Positions 8,360-15,548 are shown, counted from the first letter of the stretch. The stretch is DNA of 24,968 nt from JAVVPO01 sp036655715 (GCA_036655715.1 JAVVPO010000032.1:1-24968); one strand, 5' to 3'. Translations and numbers: made by a program. The notes: generated from the letters alone by a model not told the origin.

Positions 8360-8382
8360 GTAATTTATGGTAATTCCTAAAA

Positions 8383-8415
8383 GCAAAAAAAATAGAGCTT
8401 TTAAGAGCTCTATTT
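8383..8415 (-). terminator. Terminator of the alpha/beta hydrolase gene
   Basis: A 10-bp stem (8390-8399 with 8406-8415) overlaps the stop codon of the hydrolase gene, and on the minus strand is followed by eight T residues (the A-run at 8385-8392 on the plus strand). Confidence 0.8.
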
Positions 8416-9381
8416 CATATATGTAATCATCTCGATGAAGCCCATCACTCTTTTTTCATACTCCTCAGGATTATCTCTATAGCCCGACATATGGTTGCCA
8501 CCTTCTATAATCCATAAATCTTTATATCCCTTTTGCTTATTATTATAAATATCTACCCCCATCTCAATAGGAGAGTGAGTATCTAGATCTCCATGTATGA
8601 TAAGCATAGGAATTGTACTACTTTTTATAGCCTCTTTTGGTAATACATCGTCATACCCAAAACCTTTAGTAAGCTCTAAGTATTTATCTTCTAACCACGC
8701 AAGCAAGGTAATAGGCACAAGTGGAATTTGCATTTTATCAATCTCTGCTTTAATAGCTTCTTCTATTCCGTTATAAGGAGAATCTAGTATGAAGAAATCT
8801 ATTTTCTCATTTGCCTCTTTCATCCCAGCATATAAGGCTACTGTTGTCCCTCCCATAGAAAATCCATGTGTCCCTATTAATTTGCTTGGATAATTTGTAT
8901 CCATATAATCTATAACCGACGCTAAATCATCTTTTTCATAATAGCCAAAAGTACTTCCTTTGCCACCTGTTTCACCAGTTCCCCGTTGATTATATAGCAC
9001 CACATTATAGCCATTGTCTAAATACATAAAAGCCCATTCAATCATTTCCCACTTATTTGAATCTAATCCGTGTACAATAGCTACAGTTTTATTACTTGCC
9101 TGTGGTGATTCTATATAAATCCCATTAATATTATAGCTATTTCTTGATGGAATAGATAATTCCTGACTTTTATAGTTATAAAATTTTTCTATAATCTCAG
9201 GTGACTCTTCATAAATATTCTCTATTCCCTTATCCATCTCTTCTACTGTATGGATTCCAATAGTTTCTTCATATACAATCTTGCCTACTGTTCCTATAAT
9301 TACCCCAAAAATGATAATGCCCCCTATAAAAATAGACAATATTATCTTTATTTTTATATTGTTTATATTTACACTTCTCAT
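8410..9381 (-). CDS. Membrane-anchored alpha/beta hydrolase
   Basis: Predicted serine hydrolase of the alpha/beta-hydrolase fold, with an N-terminal hydrophobic helix (ILSIFIGGIIIFGVIIGTV, about residues 14-32) that probably anchors it in the membrane with the catalytic domain outside. The nucleophile elbow is GFSMGG (Ser175), followed by Asp267 in IIHGDLDTHSP and His297 in EGGNHMSG, making a complete triad; IVHGLD (about 102-107) supplies the oxyanion-hole strand. I start at 9381 (323 aa) because GAGGAG lies 6 nt upstream; an ATG 18 nt earlier (9399) has only a weak ribosome site. It resembles proteins annotated as alpha/beta hydrolase or prolyl-oligopeptidase-like peptidases of Bacillota; substrate unknown. 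It appears monocistronic. Confidence 0.85.
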   Translation of the reverse strand: MRSVNINNIKIKIILSIFIGGIIIFGVIIGTVGKIVYEETIGIHTVEEMDKGIENIYEESPEIIEKFYNYKSQELSIPSRNSYNINGIYIESPQASNKTVAIVHGLDSNKWEMIEWAFMYLDNGYNVVLYNQRGTGETGGKGSTFGYYEKDDLASVIDYMDTNYPSKLIGTHGFSMGGTTVALYAGMKEANEKIDFFILDSPYNGIEEAIKAEIDKMQIPLVPITLLAWLEDKYLELTKGFGYDDVLPKEAIKSSTIPMLIIHGDLDTHSPIEMGVDIYNNKQKGYKDLWIIEGGNHMSGYRDNPEEYEKRVMGFIEMITYMK

Positions 9382-9492
9382 CCCAGTCTCCTCATCCACG
9401 TATCTATTGATATAATTATATCATAATCTATAAAAATAAAATAGTTTAACCTCAGCATATATTATTATTGTCACTGTATAATTTTTTTTAAC

Positions 9493-9530
9493 AAAAAAAC
9501 TACTATCCCTATAAAAAGATAGTAGTTTTT
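9493..9530 (-). terminator. Terminator of the ABC-F gene
   Basis: A perfect 13-bp stem (9495-9507 with 9518-9530) has a 10-nt loop. On the minus strand it is followed by a U-tract from the A-run at 9493-9499. It lies 10 nt beyond the ABC-F stop codon. Confidence 0.85.
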
Positions 9531-9539
9531 ATTTGAAAA

Positions 9540-11129
9540 TTATTTACTTTTTTGCTCTAAATACTCATCATATGTCATTACCTTATCTATGATACCTTCT
9601 TCTTTAACTTCAATGATACGGTTAGCAACTGTTTGAATAAATTGGTGGTCATGAGAAGCAAATAACATATTTCCTTTAAATGCAATGAGTCCATTGTTTA
9701 GTGCTGTAATAGATTCAAGGTCAAGGTGGTTAGTTGGTTGGTCAAGTAAAAGTACATTCGCTCCAGTCATCATCATACGAGATAACATACATCTTACTTT
9801 CTCTCCTCCTGAAAGAACTTTAGCTGGCTTAAGTGAATCTTCTCCAGCAAATAACATACGTCCAAGGAATCCTCTTAAGTAACTTTCAGTTTGGTCACTA
9901 GAATATTGACGTAACCAGTTAATAATATCTAAGTTGCAATCTTGGAAGAATTCTGTATTATCTTTAGGGAAGTAAGATTTTGAAGTTGTTATACCCCATT
10001 TAACTGATCCTGAATCAGGCTCATCTTCTCCTGCTAAGATTTTAAATAATGCTGTAATAGCAATTTCATTTTCACCAACAACAGCAATCTTATCTTCTTT
10101 ATTTACTCTAAATGTAACATTATCTAAAACTTTTACACCTTCGATTGTTTTTGTTAAGTTCTCTACATAGAGAATTTCATTTCCAACTTCTCTATCTTGA
10201 CTAAACTGTACGAAAGGATATCTTCTTGTAGAAGATGGCATTTCATCTACTGTAATCTTATCAAGTAATTTTCTACGTGATGTAGCTTGTTTAGCTTTTG
10301 ATTTATTAGCGGAGAAACGCTGAATAAAGTTTTGAAGCTCTTTAATTTTATCTTCACTCTTCTTGTTTTGAGCTTTCATGAGCATTTGAACCATTTGACT
10401 TGATTCATACCAGAAGTCGTAGTTACCTACATACATTTTGATTTTAGCAAAGTCAATATCTACGATATGTGTACATACTGTATTTAAGAAATGTCTATCA
10501 TGTGATACTACGATAACCGTTCCTAAGAAGTTCATCAAGAAGTCTTCTAACCAGTTAACAGATTGGATATCTAAATGGTTAGTAGGCTCATCTAGTAATA
10601 AGATATCTGGTTGACCAAATAAAGCTTGTGCTAAAAGAACCTTAACTTTTTCTCCACCTTGTAACTCTTTCATTTGAGTATAGTGAAGATCTGTCTTGAT
10701 GCCTAGACCTTGTAAAATTTGAGAGGCTTCTGATTCAGCTTCCCATCCGTTCATTTCTGCAAACTCTCCTTCAAGCTCAGAGGCTTTAATACCATCTTCA
10801 TCTGTGAAGTCTTCTTTAGCATATAATGCATCTTTTTCTTGCATGATTTCGTAAAGTCTTGCATTACCCATGATAACAGCTTGTAATACTTCACATTCAT
10901 CATATTGGTAATGATCTTGTTTAAGTACTGACATTCTCATTTTAGCTGGAATAGATATTTCTCCTGTAGATGATTCTAATTCACCAGATAAAATTCTAAG
11001 GAAAGTTGATTTCCCTGCACCATTTGCACCTATTAATCCATAACAGTTCCCTGGTACGAATTTCAAGTTAACATCATTAAATAGTTTCGTTCCACCGAAC
11101 TGTAAACTAACATTTGAAACATTTATCAT
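9540..11129 (-). CDS. ABC-F family ATPase, YbiT-like, with degenerate second ATP site
   Basis: Cytosolic duplicated-ATPase protein of the ABC-F family, which acts on the ribosome rather than in transport. The ATG at 11129 (529 aa) is chosen because AAAGGAG lies 8 nt upstream; the longer reading begins at a TTG. NBD1 has an intact Walker A GANGAGKST (34-42) and Walker B LLLDEPTNHLD (E181) but a modified signature LQGGEK (156-161). The linker (about 240-305) is charged and carries the RFSANKSKAKQATSR segment typical of the family. NBD2 has a canonical LSGGEK (439-444) and SHD switch, but its P-loop reads GENEIAIT (352-359), lacking the Lys, and its catalytic Glu is Gln (Q464 in LLLDQPTNHLD). 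Overall order matches E. coli YbiT. Translation-factor role is family inference. Confidence 0.92.
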   Translation of the reverse strand: MINVSNVSLQFGGTKLFNDVNLKFVPGNCYGLIGANGAGKSTFLRILSGELESSTGEISIPAKMRMSVLKQDHYQYDECEVLQAVIMGNARLYEIMQEKDALYAKEDFTDEDGIKASELEGEFAEMNGWEAESEASQILQGLGIKTDLHYTQMKELQGGEKVKVLLAQALFGQPDILLLDEPTNHLDIQSVNWLEDFLMNFLGTVIVVSHDRHFLNTVCTHIVDIDFAKIKMYVGNYDFWYESSQMVQMLMKAQNKKSEDKIKELQNFIQRFSANKSKAKQATSRRKLLDKITVDEMPSSTRRYPFVQFSQDREVGNEILYVENLTKTIEGVKVLDNVTFRVNKEDKIAVVGENEIAITALFKILAGEDEPDSGSVKWGITTSKSYFPKDNTEFFQDCNLDIINWLRQYSSDQTESYLRGFLGRMLFAGEDSLKPAKVLSGGEKVRCMLSRMMMTGANVLLLDQPTNHLDLESITALNNGLIAFKGNMLFASHDHQFIQTVANRIIEVKEEGIIDKVMTYDEYLEQKSK

Positions 11130-11190
11130 TATTGTTACTCCTTTGTTATCCAAGTGTTTTGACGATTTTTATATTCGCTCAATGAGTTGT

Positions 11191-11199
11191 ATTATATCA
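11191..11199 (-). promoter_or_regulatory. Extended -10 promoter for the ABC-F gene
   Basis: On the minus strand TGATATAAT is a perfect TGn-extended TATAAT (hexamer at 11191-11196). The -35 region is poor, as is common for extended -10 promoters. The leader would be about 55 nt. Confidence 0.45.
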
Positions 11200-11249
11200 C
11201 AAAAAAATATAATAGAAAAGGAGGAGTCAATGTTAGCTTCTATCTTTTT

Positions 11250-11396
11250 CTACTCTATTTGGCTAAATATACAACTTATTTTTTCTTTTCCAGTCACATT
11301 ATAAATACACTTATGACATTTTTCTCCTTGGCTTGACTTATCTTCACATCCATAATTTAAAAGACTTATTGGGTTTTGAATTGGCTGAGTATTCAT
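11250..11396 (-). CDS. Small cysteine-rich protein, 48 aa
   Basis: The ORF starts MNTQPIQNPISLLNYGCED and has four cysteines at positions 17, 27, 30 and 42 (C-X9-C-X2-C-X11-C), including a CHKC knuckle that could bind Zn or Fe. An AAAAGGA Shine-Dalgarno lies 9 nt upstream of the ATG. An in-frame upstream ATG would add 11 residues and a fifth cysteine but has a poor ribosome site. The rest is polar, with no signal peptide or membrane segment. I do not recognise the family. It is upstream of the ABC-F gene on the same strand but separated from it by an apparent promoter. Confidence 0.5.
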   Translation of the reverse strand: MNTQPIQNPISLLNYGCEDKSSQGEKCHKCIYNVTGKEKISCIFSQIE

Positions 11397-11447
11397 ATGG
11401 GCACATCCTTTTCTTTTTAGTATATCCATCTTTTTTAGGATTCAATC

Positions 11448-11476
11448 TTGTTAAGTTCTCTTACTTCTATTATAAT
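11448..11476 (+). promoter_or_regulatory. Sigma-A promoter for the preQ1 riboswitch - queT unit
   Basis: TTGTTA (11448-11453), 17 bp, and a perfect TATAAT (11471-11476). The predicted start near 11483 lies about a dozen bases before the riboswitch stem, as expected. Confidence 0.75.
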
Positions 11477-11493
11477 AATAAAGTAATTTAATA

Positions 11494-11534
11494 CAGACAG
11501 TTCGAGAGCCTCCTGTCTTTAAACAAAACTACGG
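11494..11534 (+). promoter_or_regulatory. preQ1 class I riboswitch aptamer
   Basis: P1 is AGACAG (11495-11500) paired with CTGTCT (11513-11518). It closes a 12-nt loop that begins TTC and ends with C, the same length as the Bacillus subtilis aptamer loop. The 3' tail is A-rich and ends AAAACTACGG (11525-11534), matching the family's conserved AAAACUA-GG tail that inserts into the P1 minor groove and pairs with the loop to form the pseudoknot. The next gene encodes a QueT-type queuosine-precursor transporter, which fits preQ1 control. Confidence 0.82.
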
Positions 11535-11612
11535 TAAATCATTTAAGTTAATTGCTTTTAGAAACCAGGTACCTTATAGTATCTATTTTTAGTGCATCAA
11601 CTTATCTAAAAG

Positions 11613-11673
11613 AAAGCAACATTGCTTTTATTTATCGTGGGGATTCCTACGATTTTTTGTATTTAGGAATCTC
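11613..11673 (+). promoter_or_regulatory. queT leader expression platform: terminator and competing hairpin
   Basis: An intrinsic terminator (stem 11634-11641 with 11646-11653, GATT loop, six T residues 11653-11658) stands before queT. Bases 11640-11649 can instead pair with 11664-11673 in a 10-bp helix that breaks the terminator stem, so the two hairpins are mutually exclusive. A third small hairpin (11613-11619 with 11622-11628) precedes them. The platform begins about 80-100 nt after the aptamer, longer than typical for preQ1-I, so how ligand binding is relayed is unclear. Confidence 0.65.
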
Positions 11674-11715
11674 TAGGCCTCTATCATTTTATTTATTTAA
11701 AAGGAGAGAGACAGT

Positions 11716-12222
11716 ATGAAAGTAGATTCAAAAAGACTCATCAAAGTAGCGGTAGTAGCTGCTTTGTACGCAACACTCACTTTTGCTTTAGCCCCAATTA
11801 GCTATGGCAATCTTCAATTTAGAATTTCTGAGATTTTAGTTCTTTTAGCATTCTTTGATCCATTTTACATAGGTGGACTGACACTAGGCTGCTTTATTGC
11901 TAATATGCTTGGACCAAATGGCTTACCAGATATGATTTTTGGTACTCTAGCTACTTTCTTTAGCGTAAGCGCTATCAGCTTAACGGCTAGAACATTAAAA
12001 GGTAGCAAGTCCGCTTTATGGATTGCTTCTTTATGGCCTACCCTATTTAACGGACTTATTATAGGTGCAATGCTCCATGTTTTATTTGAATTGCCACTTA
12101 CACTCACTATGCTAGAAGTAGCTATTGGTGAACTAGGGGTTGTTACAATTATTGGAGTTCCTGTCATGTTATTTATTCGTAAGTCTTATCCACAGCTATT
12201 AACCGCACATAAAACAATCTAG
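11716..12222 (+). CDS. queT: QueT-family queuosine-precursor transporter
   Basis: Integral membrane protein of 168 aa with about five to six hydrophobic helices, in the QueT (COG4708) family of predicted S-components that import a queuosine precursor such as preQ1 or queuine, often through an ECF energizing module. Recognisable features are the N-terminal helix IKVAVVAALYATLTFALAPISYGNLQFRISE cut here to its hallmark pieces YATLTFALAPISYG and LQFRISE, the segment GPNGLPDMIFGTLAT in the middle, and the C-terminal GELGVVTIIGVP. Start is supported by AAGGAG at 11701-11706. The upstream preQ1-I riboswitch and terminator indicate repression when precursor is plentiful. No ECF ATPase genes are in the window, so a shared module elsewhere is assumed. 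Confidence 0.9.
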   Translation: MKVDSKRLIKVAVVAALYATLTFALAPISYGNLQFRISEILVLLAFFDPFYIGGLTLGCFIANMLGPNGLPDMIFGTLATFFSVSAISLTARTLKGSKSALWIASLWPTLFNGLIIGAMLHVLFELPLTLTMLEVAIGELGVVTIIGVPVMLFIRKSYPQLLTAHKTI

Positions 12223-12231
12223 CCTATAGAT

Positions 12232-12278
12232 AAAGAGGATTTACACCGCTTACTTAACTGTGTAAATCCTCTTTTTTT
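12232..12278 (+). terminator. queT terminator
   Basis: A perfect 15-bp stem (12232-12246 with 12260-12274) with a 13-nt loop is followed by a T-tract. It lies 9 nt after the queT stop codon. Confidence 0.92.
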
Positions 12279-12379
12279 GTATCTTTAACTTATCATAAGT
12301 AGCACTTATATGCTCACTATAGGTATTGCATAAACCTTCTACACATTTTTATATTTTTCATAAAACTCCCTAGCACCAA

Positions 12380-12399
12380 GAACGTACGTTTGTTATAAT
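12380..12399 (+). promoter_or_regulatory. LexA-type SOS box overlapping an extended -10 promoter
   Basis: GAACGTACGTTT (12380-12391) matches the Gram-positive LexA/DinR core GAAC-N4-GTTY and follows the RNRY pattern of the four central bases. Its last T is the first base of a perfect extended -10, TGTTATAAT (12391-12399). A repressor bound here would block RNA polymerase. The -35 region is weak, as usual with extended -10 promoters. The downstream gene belongs to a family predicted to act in DNA metabolism. Confidence 0.6.
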
Positions 12400-12483
12400 G
12401 TTTTTCAAGTGGTAAGATCATGGAAGTTTAAACTGATTAAATGATAGCTATACCTCTATTACATATGAATTACAGGAGGCATT

Positions 12484-13224
12484 ATGAAACACTATTTATA
12501 CGATGATACTTTTGAAGGACTTTTAACCGCTGTTTTCTATGCTTATCCATGCAAAGAAGAAGTTATTCTTGCACGTAAAAGCCACTATATACCAACTCTT
12601 TTTTCAGAACCTATTTCTATTGCTACTGAAGAAGATAAATTTGACCGTGTCTACGCTAGTATTCTCACTAAACTTTCCAGTTCTACTTTACGTCATATCT
12701 ATCATCTTTATCTTAGTGAATTACCAGCTGTCGATACGCTCATTTATGACTACCTTAAACTCTGCTACACTTACTCTGATAAGATTAATTTAGCTAAAAA
12801 TAATGAAGTCATCATCAAAGTAGATACTTATTGCCGTAAAGTTACTTTAGAAGCTCACCGTTTTAAGGGTTTTATCAGATTCAAAGAAGTCTCCCCTGAT
12901 ATTTTCTACTCAAAAATTGAGCCAGATTATCATATTCTTCCCCTCATCATGGATCACTTTAATAATAGATTCTCAGATCAATATTTTATTATTCATGATC
13001 TAAAACGCCAGATTGCTATTGTTCATACGCTAGATGATATCTTTTTAAAAGACCTTACCTTAGCTGATGCTAGAAAAATTGAAATGGGTGCCTGCGAAGA
13101 TCAGTTTGAAGAATTATTTAGAAGTTTCTATGAAGATACTACACTTAAAAACCGGAAAAATCCTAAGCAGCAATCTGCTTATATGCCCAAACGTTATTGG
13201 AAGAACCTCGTAGAACTATCATAA
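12484..13224 (+). CDS. DUF4130 / TIGR03915 family putative DNA metabolism protein
   Basis: A 246-aa protein of the family described as probable DNA metabolism protein (TIGR03915, DUF4130). Diagnostic pieces are the N-terminal YDDTFEGLLTAVFYAY, the central RFKGFIRFKEV, EPDYHILPLIMDHFNNRF and FIIHDLKR, and a C-terminal YMPKRYWKNLVE. In most genomes the gene sits beside a radical SAM protein of putative DNA repair or modification role; no such partner is here, since the neighbour is an AraC regulator on the other strand. The start has AGGAGG 4 nt upstream. Its promoter carries a LexA-like box, consistent with SOS control. The gene ends 31 nt inside the convergent AraC reading frame with no terminator between. 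Biochemical activity is not established from sequence. Confidence 0.85.
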   Translation: MKHYLYDDTFEGLLTAVFYAYPCKEEVILARKSHYIPTLFSEPISIATEEDKFDRVYASILTKLSSSTLRHIYHLYLSELPAVDTLIYDYLKLCYTYSDKINLAKNNEVIIKVDTYCRKVTLEAHRFKGFIRFKEVSPDIFYSKIEPDYHILPLIMDHFNNRFSDQYFIIHDLKRQIAIVHTLDDIFLKDLTLADARKIEMGACEDQFEELFRSFYEDTTLKNRKNPKQQSAYMPKRYWKNLVELS

Positions 13225-14030
13225 TTTTTTCTATACTGGGAAGGTGATATATGATAATGTTTCTTAAAACATCTAGAAAAATAACCTATTTCCTTAAATC
13301 CACAAGAATAAGCTACTTCTGTAATTCCAGCCTCTGATTGCATTAACATCTCGGCTCCTTTACTTAGTCTTACTTTAATCAGATATTCTTGTGGAGAACT
13401 ATTAAATGTCTTTTTAAATAATCTAAATAAATAAGTTCTTTCAATACCTACATGATTGGCAATCTGCGTAATCGTTATATCATAAGAATAGTTATACTCG
13501 ATAAATCTAACCGCCTTATTAATATACTGGTGATGCATTGCTATGCCTATTTCTTGTTTTTTATTTAAAACAGATAAAAAAAGATAGGCATAACCTATTT
13601 GCTCATATTCATTTACATTATACTTTTCTGCTGATAAATATAATTGATGTAAAATTTGCCTTAATTGTTCATCCTGATTATAATGAAAAACAAGATTTTC
13701 TTTGCTTAGACAGCATTTCTTAAGGACTACCTCTACGTCTTTCCCCCTAAATCCTATCCAGTAGTATTCCCAAGGATCTGCATTATCGGCCTGATAAAAA
13801 GTTACTTCCTCTGGCCATATTAAAAAACCATCTCCTTCCTTTAAAATGTACTCAGTATCTCTTACTTTGTATTTTCCTTTTCCCTTAACAATATAATGTA
13901 TTAAATAATGGTCTCTAATAGCCGGTCCAAATGCATGATTGCTTTCGCAACTTTCCCAACCCGCTTGATAAACATACAAGTCTTTTTCTTGCTCATTTAT
14001 CTCTTTCATATCCCCATTTACCTTTTTCAT
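13194..14030 (-). CDS. AraC-family transcriptional regulator (cupin + HTH), MsmR/RafR-like
   Basis: A 278-aa regulator. An N-terminal AraC-type cupin (about 20-110, with IVKGKGKYKV and EGDGFLIWP) should bind a sugar ligand. The C-terminal double helix-turn-helix spans about 175-272: ITQIANHVGIERTYLFRLFKK, then ITEVAYSCGFKEIGYFSRCFKK and the closing SPSQYRKN. It is divergently transcribed from a GH4 alpha-galactosidase, the classic arrangement of an alpha-galactoside regulator, and direct repeats with AraC-site spacing lie between them. The start at 14030 has AAGGGA upstream; an ATG seven codons later is a possible alternative. The 3' end overlaps the convergent DUF4130 gene by 31 bp. Confidence 0.9.
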   Translation of the reverse strand: MKKVNGDMKEINEQEKDLYVYQAGWESCESNHAFGPAIRDHYLIHYIVKGKGKYKVRDTEYILKEGDGFLIWPEEVTFYQADNADPWEYYWIGFRGKDVEVVLKKCCLSKENLVFHYNQDEQLRQILHQLYLSAEKYNVNEYEQIGYAYLFLSVLNKKQEIGIAMHHQYINKAVRFIEYNYSYDITITQIANHVGIERTYLFRLFKKTFNSSPQEYLIKVRLSKGAEMLMQSEAGITEVAYSCGFKEIGYFSRCFKKHYHISPSQYRKNYDSSTRFFQ

Positions 14031-14107
14031 ATTCTCATTCCCTTACCACTCTTATTTTTTAGTCTTTTATATCATACTTATAACGATTGCTCCCATTTTA
14101 TTAAATT

Positions 14108-14137
14108 ATACAACATAAGTACAAATTCATACAACAT
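14108..14137 (+). promoter_or_regulatory. Candidate AraC-type operator: ATACAACAT repeats spaced 21 bp
   Basis: ATACAACAT occurs at 14108-14116 and 14129-14137, exactly 21 bp apart in direct orientation, the spacing of AraC araI half-sites. The pair lies about 75-100 bp upstream of the alpha-galactosidase ATG, where an activator would contact RNA polymerase at a weak -35. No strong -35/-10 pair is visible for the gene, in keeping with activator dependence. Confidence 0.5.
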
Positions 14138-14210
14138 TCCTAACTTTCTATCTTTCACTCAAAATATTAAGATAAGAATATATTAACTATTCTTTTTAGG
14201 AGGCTTTCCC

Positions 14211-15527
14211 ATGATAAAAATAACATTCCTTGGTGCTGGTAGCACAGTTTTTTCTAAAAATGTTCTTGGTGATTGTATCTATACCCCTGAACTAAAAGAT
14301 TTACATATTGCACTTTATGATGTTGACCCTGTTCGCCTTAAAGATTCTCATCATATGCTAGATAACATTAAACTTAATTCTGGCCGTACAGATATTACAA
14401 TCACTTCTTATACTAATCGTAAAGAAGCTTTAAAAGGATCTAAATATGTGGTTAATGCTATCCAAGTAGGTGGCTATGAACCTTGCACTGTAACAGATTT
14501 TGAAATCCCTAAGCAATATGGTCTTAGACAGACTATTGCGGATACCGCTGGTATAGGTGGCATCTTTAGAGCACTTCGCACCATCCCTGTTATGCAAGGT
14601 TTTGCTGAAGATATGGAAGAAGTTTGCCCTGATGCACTCTTTATCAACTATACAAATCCAATGAGTATTCTAACAGGCTATATGCAGCGCTTTACGTCTA
14701 TCAAAACAGTTGGTCTTTGTCATAGCGTCCAGTCTTGTGTCCCTGAACTCCTTAAAACTCTTCAGATGAATGAATATATCGATCATTGCAAGTGGGAAAT
14801 TGCTGGGATTAATCATCAATCTTGGCTATTAAGTATTACTGATTTATCAGGTAATGACCTTTACCCTGAAATCAAAAAACGTGCAAAAGATGCTGAGGCT
14901 AACTATGATAAGGATTGGGACTTAGTCCGTCTAGATATCATGGACCGTTTTGACTATTACATCACTGAGTCTAGCGAACATACCTCTGAATATACGATGT
15001 GGCACATTAAATCCAAGTATCCTGAGCTTATTCAAAAATACAAGATTCCTCTAGATGAATATCCTCGTCGTTGTATTAATCAAATGGCTAAATGGGCTAA
15101 CCTTCGCGAGGAATTAGTCAACGACACTGGGCTTACTCATGAAAAGTCTCACGAATTTGCCGCTTATATCATTAAAGCTATGGAGCTTGATGAGCCTTAT
15201 CGCATCCACGGCAATGTCCTAAATACAGGGCTTATTACCAACCTCCCTACTAATGCTTGTGTAGAAGTTGCTTGTCTTGTTGATCGTAATGGTATCAATC
15301 CTTGCTACGTCGGCGACCTTCCAGAGCAGTGTGCTGCCATTAATCGTACAATGATTAATACTCAGCTCCTTACGCTCAAAGCTGCTACAACTCTTGAGAA
15401 AAAATATATCTATATGGCTGCTATGTTAGATCCTCACACAGGTTCTGAGCTTTCTATGGATGAAATCAAGTCTCTTTGTGATGATTTACTAGTAGCTCAT
15501 AAAGATTGGCTTCCAGCGTATAAATAA
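14211..15527 (+). CDS. melA: GH4 alpha-galactosidase (alpha-glucosidase/alpha-galactosidase family)
   Basis: Cytoplasmic glycoside hydrolase family 4 enzyme that uses NAD+ and a divalent metal (Mn2+) in an oxidation-elimination mechanism to cleave alpha-galactosides such as melibiose. The 438-aa protein has an N-terminal Rossmann fold with FLGAGSTVF (6-14), an ADTAG segment (110-114), FINYTNPMSI (144-153), GLCHS with the metal-binding Cys170, and AGINHQSW with His202 at the active site. Length is normal for MelA. AGGAGG lies 7 nt before the ATG. It is a single-gene unit, divergent from an AraC regulator that probably controls it. No transporter gene is adjacent. Related GH4 members act on alpha-glucosides or galacturonides, so exact substrate is inferred from overall resemblance. 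Confidence 0.88.
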   Translation: MIKITFLGAGSTVFSKNVLGDCIYTPELKDLHIALYDVDPVRLKDSHHMLDNIKLNSGRTDITITSYTNRKEALKGSKYVVNAIQVGGYEPCTVTDFEIPKQYGLRQTIADTAGIGGIFRALRTIPVMQGFAEDMEEVCPDALFINYTNPMSILTGYMQRFTSIKTVGLCHSVQSCVPELLKTLQMNEYIDHCKWEIAGINHQSWLLSITDLSGNDLYPEIKKRAKDAEANYDKDWDLVRLDIMDRFDYYITESSEHTSEYTMWHIKSKYPELIQKYKIPLDEYPRRCINQMAKWANLREELVNDTGLTHEKSHEFAAYIIKAMELDEPYRIHGNVLNTGLITNLPTNACVEVACLVDRNGINPCYVGDLPEQCAAINRTMINTQLLTLKAATTLEKKYIYMAAMLDPHTGSELSMDEIKSLCDDLLVAHKDWLPAYK

Positions 15528-15548
15528 AAAAATTTTAATCTAAAAAAC

